DNA of 47,197 bases from Psychrobacter urativorans (lineage in GTDB: Bacteria > Pseudomonadota > Gammaproteobacteria > Pseudomonadales > Moraxellaceae), in the NCBI RefSeq assembly GCF_904846675.1, contig NZ_CAJHBT010000022.1, positions 1 through 47,197 of the forward strand. Direction: 5' to 3'. Within the stretch, counting starts at the first letter, position 1. Each line of letters starts with the position of its first letter. Position numbers and translations under genes: made by a program. The notes under the pieces are model-generated. The model searched no databases and was not told where the DNA came from. It saw only the letters and a program-made list of their open reading frames with translations. This document shows positions 35,075 to 43,310 of this stretch, piece after piece.

Positions 35075-36319
35075 TTAACCAAATAAACCATCTGGTCTGG
35101 GGCTTGCTAGGATACGCAAATAACTGATGCAAAATAGCACGAAGCAAGCTATCCACGCCCCTTGAGCAATCATAATCCACAATAGATAATGACTGATATC
35201 AACCAATGGCAACAGCACACGGCTGACAAATACCAATACCATCAATCCGAACATGATATTGACAGTTTTAGGAGGCGTATGAATACTTCGTCCGGTATGA
35301 CCAAGCGATACGCGCGCCATCATCGCTAACGTCATCATTCCAACACCCGCAATCGACAACCCATGTACCGCAATACTATGGTTATAACCCAACCACGGTT
35401 GCAGCGCGTACAACACAAAGCTCAGACACATTCCCAAAAATGCTACGAACAGTGACCATAACAGTGGCTTTTGCCAAATGCCGCGATGATACCAACCCAT
35501 CAAACGGACAATATTAACCACCGCTACGCCAAGCGCGGTAATGGTCAGCAAATACTTATTAGGATAAAATAAATCAACGATAAAAAATGCTAAGAAAAAC
35601 AGTAAGCTGGCGATATCTTGCACTTTACTATTTCGCACCGTAATAGTTTCTGCACCAGTCGTACTGAGACCACGCTCAATAAAAAACGGTACGACGCGTC
35701 GGCCGATGGTTAATATCAAACCAATAATTAAATAAAACCCCAAATACATGCCAATCTTAGTGAGGCTCATATTCGCACTAATAATACCCCAATAGCACAA
35801 TGCATTACCGACAGTCAGCAGCGCAAGCTTCGCTAAAATACCCATCTGCTGATATTGCTTGACCTGTAGCACCGCCCGAAAAACAACAAACGCCATTGAT
35901 CCAATAAACAACAAATCAAACACTGCTGCCGCATATAGTAACCAAGCTCCCTGACCGAATCCAAAACTAATACCTAAACCAAACCCGACCCAACCAAGAC
36001 GCGCCAGCAGCCAACAAGCAAAGATACCCAGCAGCTTATAGCCGTGCGGCATCATCACCCCTGTCCATGTCTTCACTGCCGTGAGTAAGAACCCCGCCAC
36101 CACTGCTAATGCATAGCCATAAACCATCTCATGACCATGCCAATACAGCGGATTCAGGGTTTGCGCGTCGATATTAGTATGGCCCGTAAACACAAACGCC
36201 CACAGTGTCATCACTACAATAGCAAATACAGCTGCCGCACTGAAAAATATGCGAAAGCTCAAGTTAAGAATGGGATGCGGCGAGGTTGGCGGCTTGCTGG
36301 GTAAGGAGATAGATTGCAT
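35075..36319 (-). CDS. nnrS: NnrS family haem/copper membrane protein
   Basis: A 414-aa integral membrane protein with about 12 transmembrane helices. The family motif WHGHEMVYGYALAVVAGFL (about 58-77) carries the conserved histidines thought to bind haem and copper, and a second His-containing helix follows (NHSIAVHGLSIAGVG). NnrS proteins reduce the damage done by nitric oxide and related nitrosative stress. The promoter region has a good match to the NsrR binding site, so it is probably repressed by the downstream nsrR product and released by nitric oxide. Confidence 0.88.
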   Translation of the reverse strand: MQSISLPSKPPTSPHPILNLSFRIFFSAAAVFAIVVMTLWAFVFTGHTNIDAQTLNPLYWHGHEMVYGYALAVVAGFLLTAVKTWTGVMMPHGYKLLGIFACWLLARLGWVGFGLGISFGFGQGAWLLYAAAVFDLLFIGSMAFVVFRAVLQVKQYQQMGILAKLALLTVGNALCYWGIISANMSLTKIGMYLGFYLIIGLILTIGRRVVPFFIERGLSTTGAETITVRNSKVQDIASLLFFLAFFIVDLFYPNKYLLTITALGVAVVNIVRLMGWYHRGIWQKPLLWSLFVAFLGMCLSFVLYALQPWLGYNHSIAVHGLSIAGVGMMTLAMMARVSLGHTGRSIHTPPKTVNIMFGLMVLVFVSRVLLPLVDISHYLLWIMIAQGAWIACFVLFCISYLRILASPRPDGLFG

Positions 36320-36358
36320 GGCAGGCTTCTTATAATCGATATCATCAGTCTTGTCTTA

Positions 36359-36381
36359 AAGATTTATTTTAAATGAATGTT
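36359..36381. promoter_or_regulatory. NsrR operator upstream of nnrS
   Basis: A 23-bp imperfect palindrome with half-sites AAGATTTATTT and AAATGAATGTT around a single T. Compared with the known NsrR consensus (AAGATGYATTT and AAATRCATCTT), 20 of the 23 positions fit if the central base is taken as free. It starts about 40 bp from the nnrS start and overlaps the -10 of the predicted promoter. Confidence 0.75.
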
Positions 36382-36394
36382 ATACAATATACAA
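36366..36394 (-). promoter_or_regulatory. promoter of the nnrS-nsrR operon
   Basis: On the minus strand, TTGTAT (36394-36389), a 17-bp spacer and TAAAAT (36371-36366). The -10 lies inside the NsrR operator, so bound NsrR would block polymerase. A second TTGTAT copy lies 7 bp closer but has the wrong spacing. Confidence 0.55.
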
Positions 36395-36505
36395 TGTGTT
36401 TAGCTATTAAGGCGCTCAAAGCGTTGTCCGCATGACGACTATTTGCTTAGTGAGATCCCTGATATATGGCAGGATAGCAAGTGTCACTACAGCGTGTGCA
36501 AATCA

Positions 36506-36753
36506 TACGATAATGCACTAGCCGAAACGGTCGATGGACTATATAAAAATGAAGTGATTCATTGTTTAAAAGATAAGTGGCAGGGTCTAAATGATGCCCC
36601 GCTTACAACCCCTGACTTTTAACCCTTAATTAGGCGGATTGGTTCAATAAAAAGCGTCTGCACAGTGCAATCGATTATGTGCCGCCATTCGAGTTTGAAT
36701 CGCTGTATTATAAAAGTTTAATCCCGTCATGTTTAGCGGCCCGACTCCAATAA
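36506..36753 (+). pseudogene. decayed IS3-family transposase (OrfB C-terminus)
   Basis: The end of an IS3-type DDE transposase in two frames. The first frame gives YDNALAETVDGLYKNEVIH then DKWQGLNDA and hits a stop; the second resumes as DWFNKKRLHSAIDYVPPFEF and ESLYYKSLIPS before TAA. These are the last catalytic Glu region and the C-terminal signature of this family. The N-terminal part, OrfA and the terminal inverted repeats are not found. The preceding 70 bp may be its further decayed upstream part. The insertion is an old relic. Confidence 0.75.
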
Positions 36754-37055
36754 AACAATCTCCAATATAATCGAGTCGATTCACCTCATATTAGATGTAA
36801 ACAGTCATCCAACTTAGATTTTTGTATCAATTAATGTAAAACAATGTTTAATTTTGATGTTAAAAAAGCAAAAGCCTATTACTTCCTATATAGTATCAGT
36901 GATACCTCATATATCCTACAGCCTTCACGGGTTCAAAATTTCGTGAAATATATAAAAAAATTTGGATTCTGTTTATACAAGGGTAGACGCTATAATGGGA
37001 TATCCTGTATATTTTGATAGACCGAGGTTTTGAGGTGTATATCTATATTGATATG
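36754..37055. other. AT-rich leader region before the repeat-protein gene
   Basis: No gene found. It contains a 13-bp palindrome, GTATCA-G-TGATAC (36893-36905), a hairpin TTCACG/CGTGAA (36924-36947) and an isolated perfect -10-like TATAAT (36991-36996) without a matching -35. Confidence 0.4.
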
Positions 37056-37096
37056 TTGACTAAAAAAGCACACTCGCTTAGTATAAAGTGTCAACA
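37054..37096 (+). promoter_or_regulatory. candidate promoter inside an inverted repeat
   Basis: TTGACT (37056-37061), a 17-bp spacer and TAGTAT (37079-37084) give a possible sigma-70 promoter 48 bp before the repeat-protein start. Perfect 7-bp arms TGTTGAC (37054-37060) and GTCAACA (37090-37096) flank it and could form an operator or, if transcription starts further upstream, an RNA hairpin. Confidence 0.45.
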
Positions 37097-37131
37097 TCTT
37101 TTACATAACATTAAAAAGAGGGCCATAAATC

Positions 37132-37689
37132 ATGTCAAATAATTCTTCTAATAACAACAACATAGAAAATGAGTCAGTAGAATCCCCTAAAAATGATACT
37201 GTAACGTCTATAGAGGTTACAAAAAACGACGAAGTGATATCTGAAGAAGATAAGTCTGATAAAGAAGATAAGTCTAATAAAGAAGATAAGTCTAATAAAG
37301 AAGATAAGTCTAATAAAGAAGATAAGTCTAATAAAGAAGATAAGTCCGATAAAGAAGATAAGTCCGATAAAGAAGATAAGTCCGATAAAGAAGATAAGTC
37401 CGATAAAGAAGATAAGTATGGTTTGGCTATAGGTAATATCTATCAATGGGCGTCTAAGCTTAAAGACGAGTTTAAGTCTGAAGCATCTAACATGACGCAT
37501 GAAGTTTCTGAAAAAGCGGCTTCTATGATACTTAGTAAGCTTTTAGACGGTATAGACGCTGAACTAGAAGCCTTCGATAAGAAAGTAGAAGACTCTAAAG
37601 AATTGGTCGATAATGCAGAAGCAGAACGCAGTAAGATTATTGATAAGAAAGACAAATATCAAGGTATGATCAACCAACTAGAAAGCTAA
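37132..37689 (+). CDS. highly charged repeat protein with helical C-terminus
   Basis: A 185-aa protein without an export signal. Residues 1-38 are Asn/Ser-rich, about 40-93 are nine hexapeptide units of the type DKSNKE or DKSDKE, and about 97-185 form a helix-rich tail with coiled-coil character (LEAFDKKVEDSKELVDNAEAE). It has no cysteine and is very polar, like hydrophilin- or LEA-type stress proteins, but I do not recognise a family. The repeat stretch should be disordered. Expected to be cytoplasmic. It has its own promoter candidate and strong terminator and is flanked by decayed genes, so it may have arrived by transfer. Confidence 0.7.
   Translation: MSNNSSNNNNIENESVESPKNDTVTSIEVTKNDEVISEEDKSDKEDKSNKEDKSNKEDKSNKEDKSNKEDKSDKEDKSDKEDKSDKEDKSDKEDKYGLAIGNIYQWASKLKDEFKSEASNMTHEVSEKAASMILSKLLDGIDAELEAFDKKVEDSKELVDNAEAERSKIIDKKDKYQGMINQLES
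37249..37410. repeat. nine tandem 18-bp units inside a coding region
   Basis: Nine in-frame 18-bp units of the form GATAAGTCT/C-RAT-AAAGAA encode the hexapeptide DKS(N/D)KE. One TCT-GAT unit is followed by four TCT-AAT and then four TCC-GAT units, so the array grew by block duplication. A partial tenth unit follows. Copy changes would keep the frame. Confidence 0.9.
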
Positions 37690-37707
37690 TTAGTCATTCA
37701 ACTAATA

Positions 37708-37739
37708 AGTGTCATAGTGTCATAGTGTCATAGTGTCAT
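37708..37739. repeat. four tandem 8-bp repeats (AGTGTCAT)
   Basis: Four perfect copies lie between the stop of the repeat protein and its terminator, in non-coding sequence. They may be variable in copy number between strains. No function is evident. Confidence 0.85.
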
Positions 37740-37740
37740 T

Positions 37741-37786
37741 AATCCAGTGTTAGCCGTTTAAATTCAGCGTCTAACACTGGATTTTT
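37741..37786 (+). terminator. rho-independent terminator of the repeat-protein gene
   Basis: A 13-bp perfect stem, AATCCAGTGTTAG/CTAACACTGGATT, with a loop of about 17 nt and a following T-run. Confidence 0.85.
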
Positions 37787-37811
37787 ACTGTCTTCTGTTT
37801 AGGTACACTCT

Positions 37812-37985
37812 TTAAATCAAATGCAAAAAGTAATAATAACTTAGAAGTTTGTTACTCCTACCTTTGTTCTTCGCAATACTACGAATGATTCTATCTGCAT
37901 AATCATTCGGCATTTCAATAATATCTTTTATCGCTACGCGTGCTTTATCGTGCTGTTTAAGGTAGCGCAACTCTTTATGCGTGTC
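37812..37985 (-). pseudogene. decayed C-terminus of a Fic-family protein
   Basis: On the minus strand a frame without a start codon reads LRYLKQHDKARVAIKDIIEM, then PNDYADRIIRSIAKNKG, then diverges to a stop. This resembles the C-terminal region of larger Fic/DUF4172 AMP-transferases, where a …DFLxxYDxxKxxIxDIxDMPDR… pattern is usual. The Fic core motif HPFxxGNGR is not found here, and the upstream sequence is interrupted by stops. I read it as the remains of a lost gene; the family call is moderate. Confidence 0.4.
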
Positions 37986-37986
37986 T

Positions 37987-38441
37987 TACTCAATGACATG
38001 AGATGACAATTCAATTCAGATAGATACTGAACATTAGGAGTCAAATCCATTAATGACACAAAACGCTGTCGAGAATTTTATCATAAGCTTAGCGGTCTGA
38101 AGGAGGCTCAACGCTTTTTAACTTAATAAAAGCTTACATAAGGCCAGTATGTGCCGCAACGATAATGGCTTGGTTAGAATATTACAAGGCGATGTCTACG
38201 GAATTGACAGCATACGTCAACGCTGAGAGTGATCACTCTTTTGTAGTTGTATAAGCTTGAGTCACCTAACTAAAAATAACGTGCTAAAAATATTACGATA
38301 TTCATACATTCAACGTGCAATTGTATGCATGTCATGTTAGAATAAATTAACAAACATTAAACATAGTTTACATTATTTAGTTGATTACTACGCTTTCCGT
38401 CACCGAAACACTAAGAGATTCACAATCACTGGAGAATGACC
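37987..38441. other. intergenic region upstream of the pilus operon, with coding remnants
   Basis: No intact gene. A plus-strand remnant without start codon (38150-38254) reads CAATIMAWLEYYKAMSTELT then AYVNAESDHSF, and a perfect 14-bp palindrome AGAGTGATCACTCT lies within its end (38226-38239). The last 170 bp before the pilus operon are AT-rich and should hold its promoter, which I could not place with confidence. Confidence 0.4.
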
Positions 38442-38996
38442 ATGACATTTAACAAAACCCTACTTACCGCTGCGCTACTTACTGTTGGTGGTTTCACCGC
38501 TATTTCTAGTGCGAATGCTGCTGGCACACAATCATCCGAATTTGGCATCTCAACGACGATTACCTCAGTTTGCTCCATAGACGCTGCTGCTGCTGCTATT
38601 AGTTTTTCAGACATTGCTGCCGGTACTGCATTGGAAGATGGGTCGATTTCAAATCAAAAATCTGCTGGAGATATCTCAGTACAGTGCTCTAATGGCGCGC
38701 CTTATGTCATCAATCTAACAACGCTTGGTAACCCAGATAGTACTACTGGTGAAGGCGTCATGATCGGAACTGGAGACAACGAAGACTCTATTACTTATCA
38801 ATTGAACTCCACGGTAGCAGGCGATACCGTTTGGGGAAGTACTGGAGAACTTGGCACGGTTGGTAATGGTGTTGCTGGCACAGGAGAAGGCGTAGCTACT
38901 CCTATCACACACTCTGTGTTTGCCACAATAACGGGCATCACCGATGTTAAGGAAGATACGTATTCGGACACCATCACTGCTTCAGTCACTTACTAA
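38442..38996 (+). CDS. Csu-type major pilus subunit (spore coat U domain)
   Basis: A 184-aa exported protein. The signal peptide ends in ISSANAAG (about residue 27). It is followed by a spore coat protein U domain: a Cys pair (VCSIDA and VQCSNGAPYVINL), the Gly-rich loop and the terminal strand TYSDTITASVTY. This matches CsuA/B-like pilins of archaic chaperone-usher pili. I use ATG 38442, because GGAG lies 7 bp before it; an ATG 6 bp earlier is too close to that site. It is the first gene of a four-gene operon with a gap of only 5 bp to the chaperone, and should be the pilus rod subunit. Confidence 0.85.
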   Translation: MTFNKTLLTAALLTVGGFTAISSANAAGTQSSEFGISTTITSVCSIDAAAAAISFSDIAAGTALEDGSISNQKSAGDISVQCSNGAPYVINLTTLGNPDSTTGEGVMIGTGDNEDSITYQLNSTVAGDTVWGSTGELGTVGNGVAGTGEGVATPITHSVFATITGITDVKEDTYSDTITASVTY

Positions 38997-39001
38997 TACT
39001 C

Positions 39002-39763
39002 ATGTTAAGTTTCTGGTTACGCCATATCGTAAGGCCGGCTGTTATTTCTAGCTTGCTACTGTCGTCTAGTTTGGCAGTGGCAAGTGGCCTTCAGGTCTCG
39101 CCCATTTCTTTAAGCTTACAAGCTCGAGAGAATGCCAGTGGCCTGACGCTCAGTAACGCCGGTGACAATCCGATACACGCGCAAGTGCGCGTGTATCAGT
39201 GGTTGCAGGATGAAAAAGGCGATCAGCTTACCCCGTCACGGGGATTGCTAGCCAGTCCGCCGATGATTGAGCTGAAAGCGGGTGAAAAACAACTCATCCG
39301 AATCATTCGTGCTAAGGCTCCGCCGCAAGGCACCGGCGCTGTAGAAGATGCTTACCGGATTTTGGTCAATGAGCTGCCAATCAAATCTGCTACTCAAAAG
39401 ACGGGATTACAATTTGCGTTGAGTTATTCTTTACCGGTATTTGTGCAGCCTGTTGGGGTGGGCAAAACCAGTCCACAATTGCAGTGGAGTACGCATCTGC
39501 AACCAGACGGCAAGCAGATAAAATTACGTGTCAGTAATACTGGTAATGGTCATGCCCAATTGGCTGGGTTGAGCTTTACGGATACGGCTGGCAATAGTAC
39601 GGATCTTAATCAGGGTTTGCTAGGTTATGTGTTACCTGGTGCTACCATGAACTGGACGCTGAAAATACCGCCCTCTACACTAACGGCAGGTGGTAAATTC
39701 AAGGTTATGCTTAATGGCACTCAGACGACACCGAATGTCACGATGGACACGTCCACTCGCTAA
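39002..39763 (+). CDS. periplasmic pilus chaperone (CsuC-like)
   Basis: A 253-aa chaperone with a signal peptide (cleavage near SLAVASG). The immunoglobulin-like pattern of pilus chaperones is clear: LQVSPISLSLQARENASGLTL at the mature start, HAQVRVYQW, PPMIELKAGEKQLIRIIRA with the anchor residues, and AYRILVNELP. It donates a strand to folding subunits and delivers them to the usher. Its end overlaps the start of the usher gene by up to 50 bp, indicating translational coupling. Confidence 0.85.
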   Translation: MLSFWLRHIVRPAVISSLLLSSSLAVASGLQVSPISLSLQARENASGLTLSNAGDNPIHAQVRVYQWLQDEKGDQLTPSRGLLASPPMIELKAGEKQLIRIIRAKAPPQGTGAVEDAYRILVNELPIKSATQKTGLQFALSYSLPVFVQPVGVGKTSPQLQWSTHLQPDGKQIKLRVSNTGNGHAQLAGLSFTDTAGNSTDLNQGLLGYVLPGATMNWTLKIPPSTLTAGGKFKVMLNGTQTTPNVTMDTSTR

Positions 39764-42254
39764 AGCATTTTTGCTGCAGTGTGTGGCGGTATCCGTCAGC
39801 CATGCGGTGGAACTGAATGACATTGCTCCTACAAACAGAGTTCTTACAAACAGTACTGCTACAGATGCTGCTTCTCCAATTGTTAATTCTACGAGCAGTG
39901 CCGATGATGGATTGGCTCGGCTCGACCTGAACAGCTACAACTCTGACGATGATGAAGCTGGCCTTGACTTGTATCTGGACGTCACCCTAAATGGCGCCAG
40001 TGCAGGCTTGGTTCACTTCACCTTCCGTGACGATCAACTCTGGGCAAGTGCTACCATCCTGCAACAGCTTGGCTTTATAGTACCGCCCAACCTTATAGAA
40101 CCAATACCACTCACTAGCCTGCCCGACCTCAAGATCAATTATGACGCACGGCAGCAAACCGTTAGTCTTATTGCTCCTCTTAGCATGCTCAGTTTGGACG
40201 CCACCGTCCTTAATACTCGCACTAACAAGCGCCCGCAACCCAACGCATCGCCCGGTATGTTATTAAATTACAACCTCTATGGCACCCAAACTCAGAATAG
40301 CGCCAAAAATCTGAGTGCTTATACCGAACTGCGCGCGTTCAATGCCCTTGGCGTAGTAAGCTCCACTGCCCTAACCACCGCCAACCGCCTTGCTGACAGC
40401 GACAATAACAGCAGTGACTGGGAAGGTCGTACCGTACGTTTAGATACCAGCTGGAGCAAGTCATTCCCCGATAAACTGATCACCGTTCGTGCAGGCGACA
40501 TCCTCACAGGCGCGCTGTCATGGACACGGCCTACACGTTTAGGCGGGCTGCAAATTGGCACCAATTTTGACCTGCAACCTTATATGTCGACCACCCCATT
40601 ACCAGCATTTTTTGGCTCTGCCACCCTACCTTCAGCGGTAGAGCTCTATGTGAATGGCCTTAAGCAATACAGCGGTGATGTACCAGCCGGCCCATTCGAG
40701 CTCAATACGGCTCCCAGCTTCAGTGGCGCGGGCACTGCCCAGCTGGTGGTGACCGATGCACTAGGCCAAAGTACGACGCTTAATTTCTCTTTATACGATG
40801 CTCATCGTTTGCTGCAACCGGGACTTTCTGACTGGTCGGTAGAGCTTGGCACGGTGCGTGAAAACTATGGCATTCATTCTTTTGATTACGGCAGCAACAT
40901 TGCCGCCAGTGGCACTTGGCGTTATGGGGTGAGTGACCGCTTTACCGCAGAAACCCACGCCGAGGTAACCAATGGCCTCAGTAATGCGGGGGTCGGTGGT
41001 ACGTGGCTGCTCGGCAGTGCAGGCGGTATCTTGTTCGCATCACTAGCGGGTAGCGAGAGCCAAGGTCAAGGCGGCATGCAATACAGCACCAGCTATTCAT
41101 GGAATAACAGACGCTTCAATATTGGTCTCAGTGCCCTGGGTACTAACGGTGACTACCGTGATGTGGGCTCGCAGTACGGATCAGCCCCCGCCCGCCGAAG
41201 TGAGCAGATATCAACAGGTTACAGTACTCAATCTCTGGGCAGTTTTGGTGTGAGTTATAATCAAGTGGCACTTGGGCAGCAGGAGACCACACAGTTTGCC
41301 AATGCCTATTGGTCTAAATCTTTTGGTCGGCGTCTGCGCCTAAACGCTAATTATAATCACGATATTAATAACTCTGCTAATAATACTGTCTCTCTTGGCG
41401 CCTCCCTATCACTGAGCGGTAATACCTCAGTTAACAGTAGTGTTCAGCACACCAACGAGCGCAACGTCCTTGTAGCGGATGTGTCGCGATCCGCTCCGAG
41501 TGCGGGCGGCATTGGCTGGCGGGCGCAAGCGCGGCATAGTTTGGATAATAGCGCAGATAGCTCAAGTAATTACGCGAATAGCAGGAACAGCACAGGTGGA
41601 CTTGCGGAATTAAGTTACCTCGGTCGCTACGGTCAAGCACAAGCTGGCATCAGTGGCAACGATGGTAACTACGCTACCTATGCCAGCGCCACAGGCGCGC
41701 TAGTCAAAATGGGCGGAGGGATCTTTGCTGCCCGCCAAATCAATAGCGGTTTTGCCGTGGTCTCCACAGGCGGTATCGCCAATGTGCCCGTGCTACTGCA
41801 AAATAGTCCTATTGGTACGACCAATAGCCGTGGCCTGTTGCTAGTGTCACCGCTGAACGCTTACCAAGACAACAAGATTGGCATTGACCCTATGCAGTTG
41901 CCCGCTGACCTCCGTATTGATAAGGTAAATATTGAAGCCACGCCTACTGACCGCGCTGGTATATTAGTCGCCTTTGGTATCACACCCGTGCGCTCTGCTT
42001 CTATTATACTAACAGACAGTGACAACCAACCAATAGAGCTGGGCAGTCAGGTACAGTTGCTCACGAACAAAGAAGCGCCGTCGACAGTCGTCGGTTTTGA
42101 TGGTGAGGTATATTTGGACACGCTGGATGAGAAAAATGTGCTGGAAGTGACTACCCCTTCTGATGATATTTGCACGGTTAGCTTTGATTATTCCAAGCAA
42201 GGTGATGAAATTCCGCTCATCGGTCCGCTCATCTGTCAGAAGGTACAGAAATAA
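39714..42254 (+). CDS. outer-membrane pilus usher (CsuD-like)
   Basis: About 846 aa. A signal peptide (ends near VSHAVELND) precedes an N-terminal chaperone-binding domain (LDLYLDVTLNGASAGLVHF), a large beta-barrel with plug, including PYMSTTPLPAFFGSATLPSA and VELYVNGLKQYSGDVPAGPF, and small C-terminal domains with a final Cys pair (DDICTVSF … PLICQKV). It forms the outer-membrane pore for pilus secretion. ATG 39714 has AAGG nine bases upstream; ATG 39735 is the alternative. The following gene starts at the A of the stop codon, so the two are coupled. Confidence 0.87.
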   Translation: MALRRHRMSRWTRPLAKAFLLQCVAVSVSHAVELNDIAPTNRVLTNSTATDAASPIVNSTSSADDGLARLDLNSYNSDDDEAGLDLYLDVTLNGASAGLVHFTFRDDQLWASATILQQLGFIVPPNLIEPIPLTSLPDLKINYDARQQTVSLIAPLSMLSLDATVLNTRTNKRPQPNASPGMLLNYNLYGTQTQNSAKNLSAYTELRAFNALGVVSSTALTTANRLADSDNNSSDWEGRTVRLDTSWSKSFPDKLITVRAGDILTGALSWTRPTRLGGLQIGTNFDLQPYMSTTPLPAFFGSATLPSAVELYVNGLKQYSGDVPAGPFELNTAPSFSGAGTAQLVVTDALGQSTTLNFSLYDAHRLLQPGLSDWSVELGTVRENYGIHSFDYGSNIAASGTWRYGVSDRFTAETHAEVTNGLSNAGVGGTWLLGSAGGILFASLAGSESQGQGGMQYSTSYSWNNRRFNIGLSALGTNGDYRDVGSQYGSAPARRSEQISTGYSTQSLGSFGVSYNQVALGQQETTQFANAYWSKSFGRRLRLNANYNHDINNSANNTVSLGASLSLSGNTSVNSSVQHTNERNVLVADVSRSAPSAGGIGWRAQARHSLDNSADSSSNYANSRNSTGGLAELSYLGRYGQAQAGISGNDGNYATYASATGALVKMGGGIFAARQINSGFAVVSTGGIANVPVLLQNSPIGTTNSRGLLLVSPLNAYQDNKIGIDPMQLPADLRIDKVNIEATPTDRAGILVAFGITPVRSASIILTDSDNQPIELGSQVQLLTNKEAPSTVVGFDGEVYLDTLDEKNVLEVTTPSDDICTVSFDYSKQGDEIPLIGPLICQKVQK

Positions 42255-43267
42255 TGAAACCATTTAAAGTAAAGCTGTTTCAATGGCGTTATGGCCTGTT
42301 TTTGCTGCCAGTGGTGTTGTGGTCCCCGGTAAATAGCGCGCAGGCTGATATTACCTGCACCGCAAGCATGAATAGTGGCACTGTAAACATTAATAATGCT
42401 ATTACTCCCGTCAACGCCGATAATAAAGCCATTACAGGCAACTTAAACTACAGCTGCACTAATAACGGCACATCGCCAGCTTATGCGTCAGTCCATCTCG
42501 GGATTGATGGTGGCGACAGTGCTACTCTTAACCCGCATTATATGTCTGGGCCCAATAGCTCCAAATTAGCATTCACCATGACATTGCCGAACGGTGCGCT
42601 TTGGGGCAATGGTAATGGTAGTGGCTCTGAATACCACCCTGACCCATTCCTTATTTCTCCAAGCGAAATGATTACCCGTAGCGTAGTCATCAAAACCACA
42701 TTGTTATTTGGATACCATAACGCTTACGCCACAGAGGGAGTTCACGTCAATAACAGCTATATTACGTTAAAGTATGACAGCGCTACCGACAATACCGCGC
42801 GCTTGAATTACAGAAACGGTGATCAAGAAGCAATTCAATTCCCGTTTACTGTTCAAGCCACCGTCGTCTCAAGCTGTTTAATCAATTCTGCCTCTAATAT
42901 CGACTTGGGAAGCCAGCCGGCAAATCTGACCAATATCACCGGTTACAATAGTGTCATCAATGTAACCTGTACCAATGACGCGCTTTATAATATCGGCTTA
43001 TCCCCTTCTAACGACAATGCGGATGGTGAAGGCGTTATGACAGAAACCCCCAGCGATAGCTACGGAGTCCCCTATCAATTGCGTTCCACTTCAGGCGTTG
43101 GTGGAACGATATGGGGCAATACTGCCACTTCTGACAACGTAGGTAACGGGGTAGCGGGAACGGGTAGCGGTGCACCTAAAAGCCATACTGTCTATGTCAC
43201 TGTGCCCAGCGCCGACTTCAAGCCTGGCAATTATTCCGACATAGTCACTATCAGCGTGAATTATTGA
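42254..43267 (+). CDS. pilus tip adhesin-like protein with two spore coat U domains (CsuE-like)
   Basis: A 337-aa secreted protein. After a signal peptide (SAQADITC), an N-terminal SCPU-type domain spans about 33-190 and a second typical SCPU domain about 195-337 (CLINSASNIDLGSQPANLTN, CTNDALYNIGLSPSN, PGNYSDIVTISVNY). This two-domain layout matches CsuE, the tip adhesin of Csu pili, which binds surfaces. The ATG overlaps the usher stop by one base. It is the last gene of the operon, and no terminator is evident before the opposing eptA-like gene. Confidence 0.82.
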   Translation: MKPFKVKLFQWRYGLFLLPVVLWSPVNSAQADITCTASMNSGTVNINNAITPVNADNKAITGNLNYSCTNNGTSPAYASVHLGIDGGDSATLNPHYMSGPNSSKLAFTMTLPNGALWGNGNGSGSEYHPDPFLISPSEMITRSVVIKTTLLFGYHNAYATEGVHVNNSYITLKYDSATDNTARLNYRNGDQEAIQFPFTVQATVVSSCLINSASNIDLGSQPANLTNITGYNSVINVTCTNDALYNIGLSPSNDNADGEGVMTETPSDSYGVPYQLRSTSGVGGTIWGNTATSDNVGNGVAGTGSGAPKSHTVYVTVPSADFKPGNYSDIVTISVNY

Positions 43268-43310
43268 TAGTCTATATTTACTAAGCTTTAACGTTAAAAT
43301 AGTATCGCTA

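Noticed and set aside
37174..37500. 108-codon minus-strand frame of repeated Phe/Ile opposite the repeat protein
   Set aside because: It is the mirror of the 18-bp repeat. It would encode a monotonous hydrophobic peptide, with no ribosome site.
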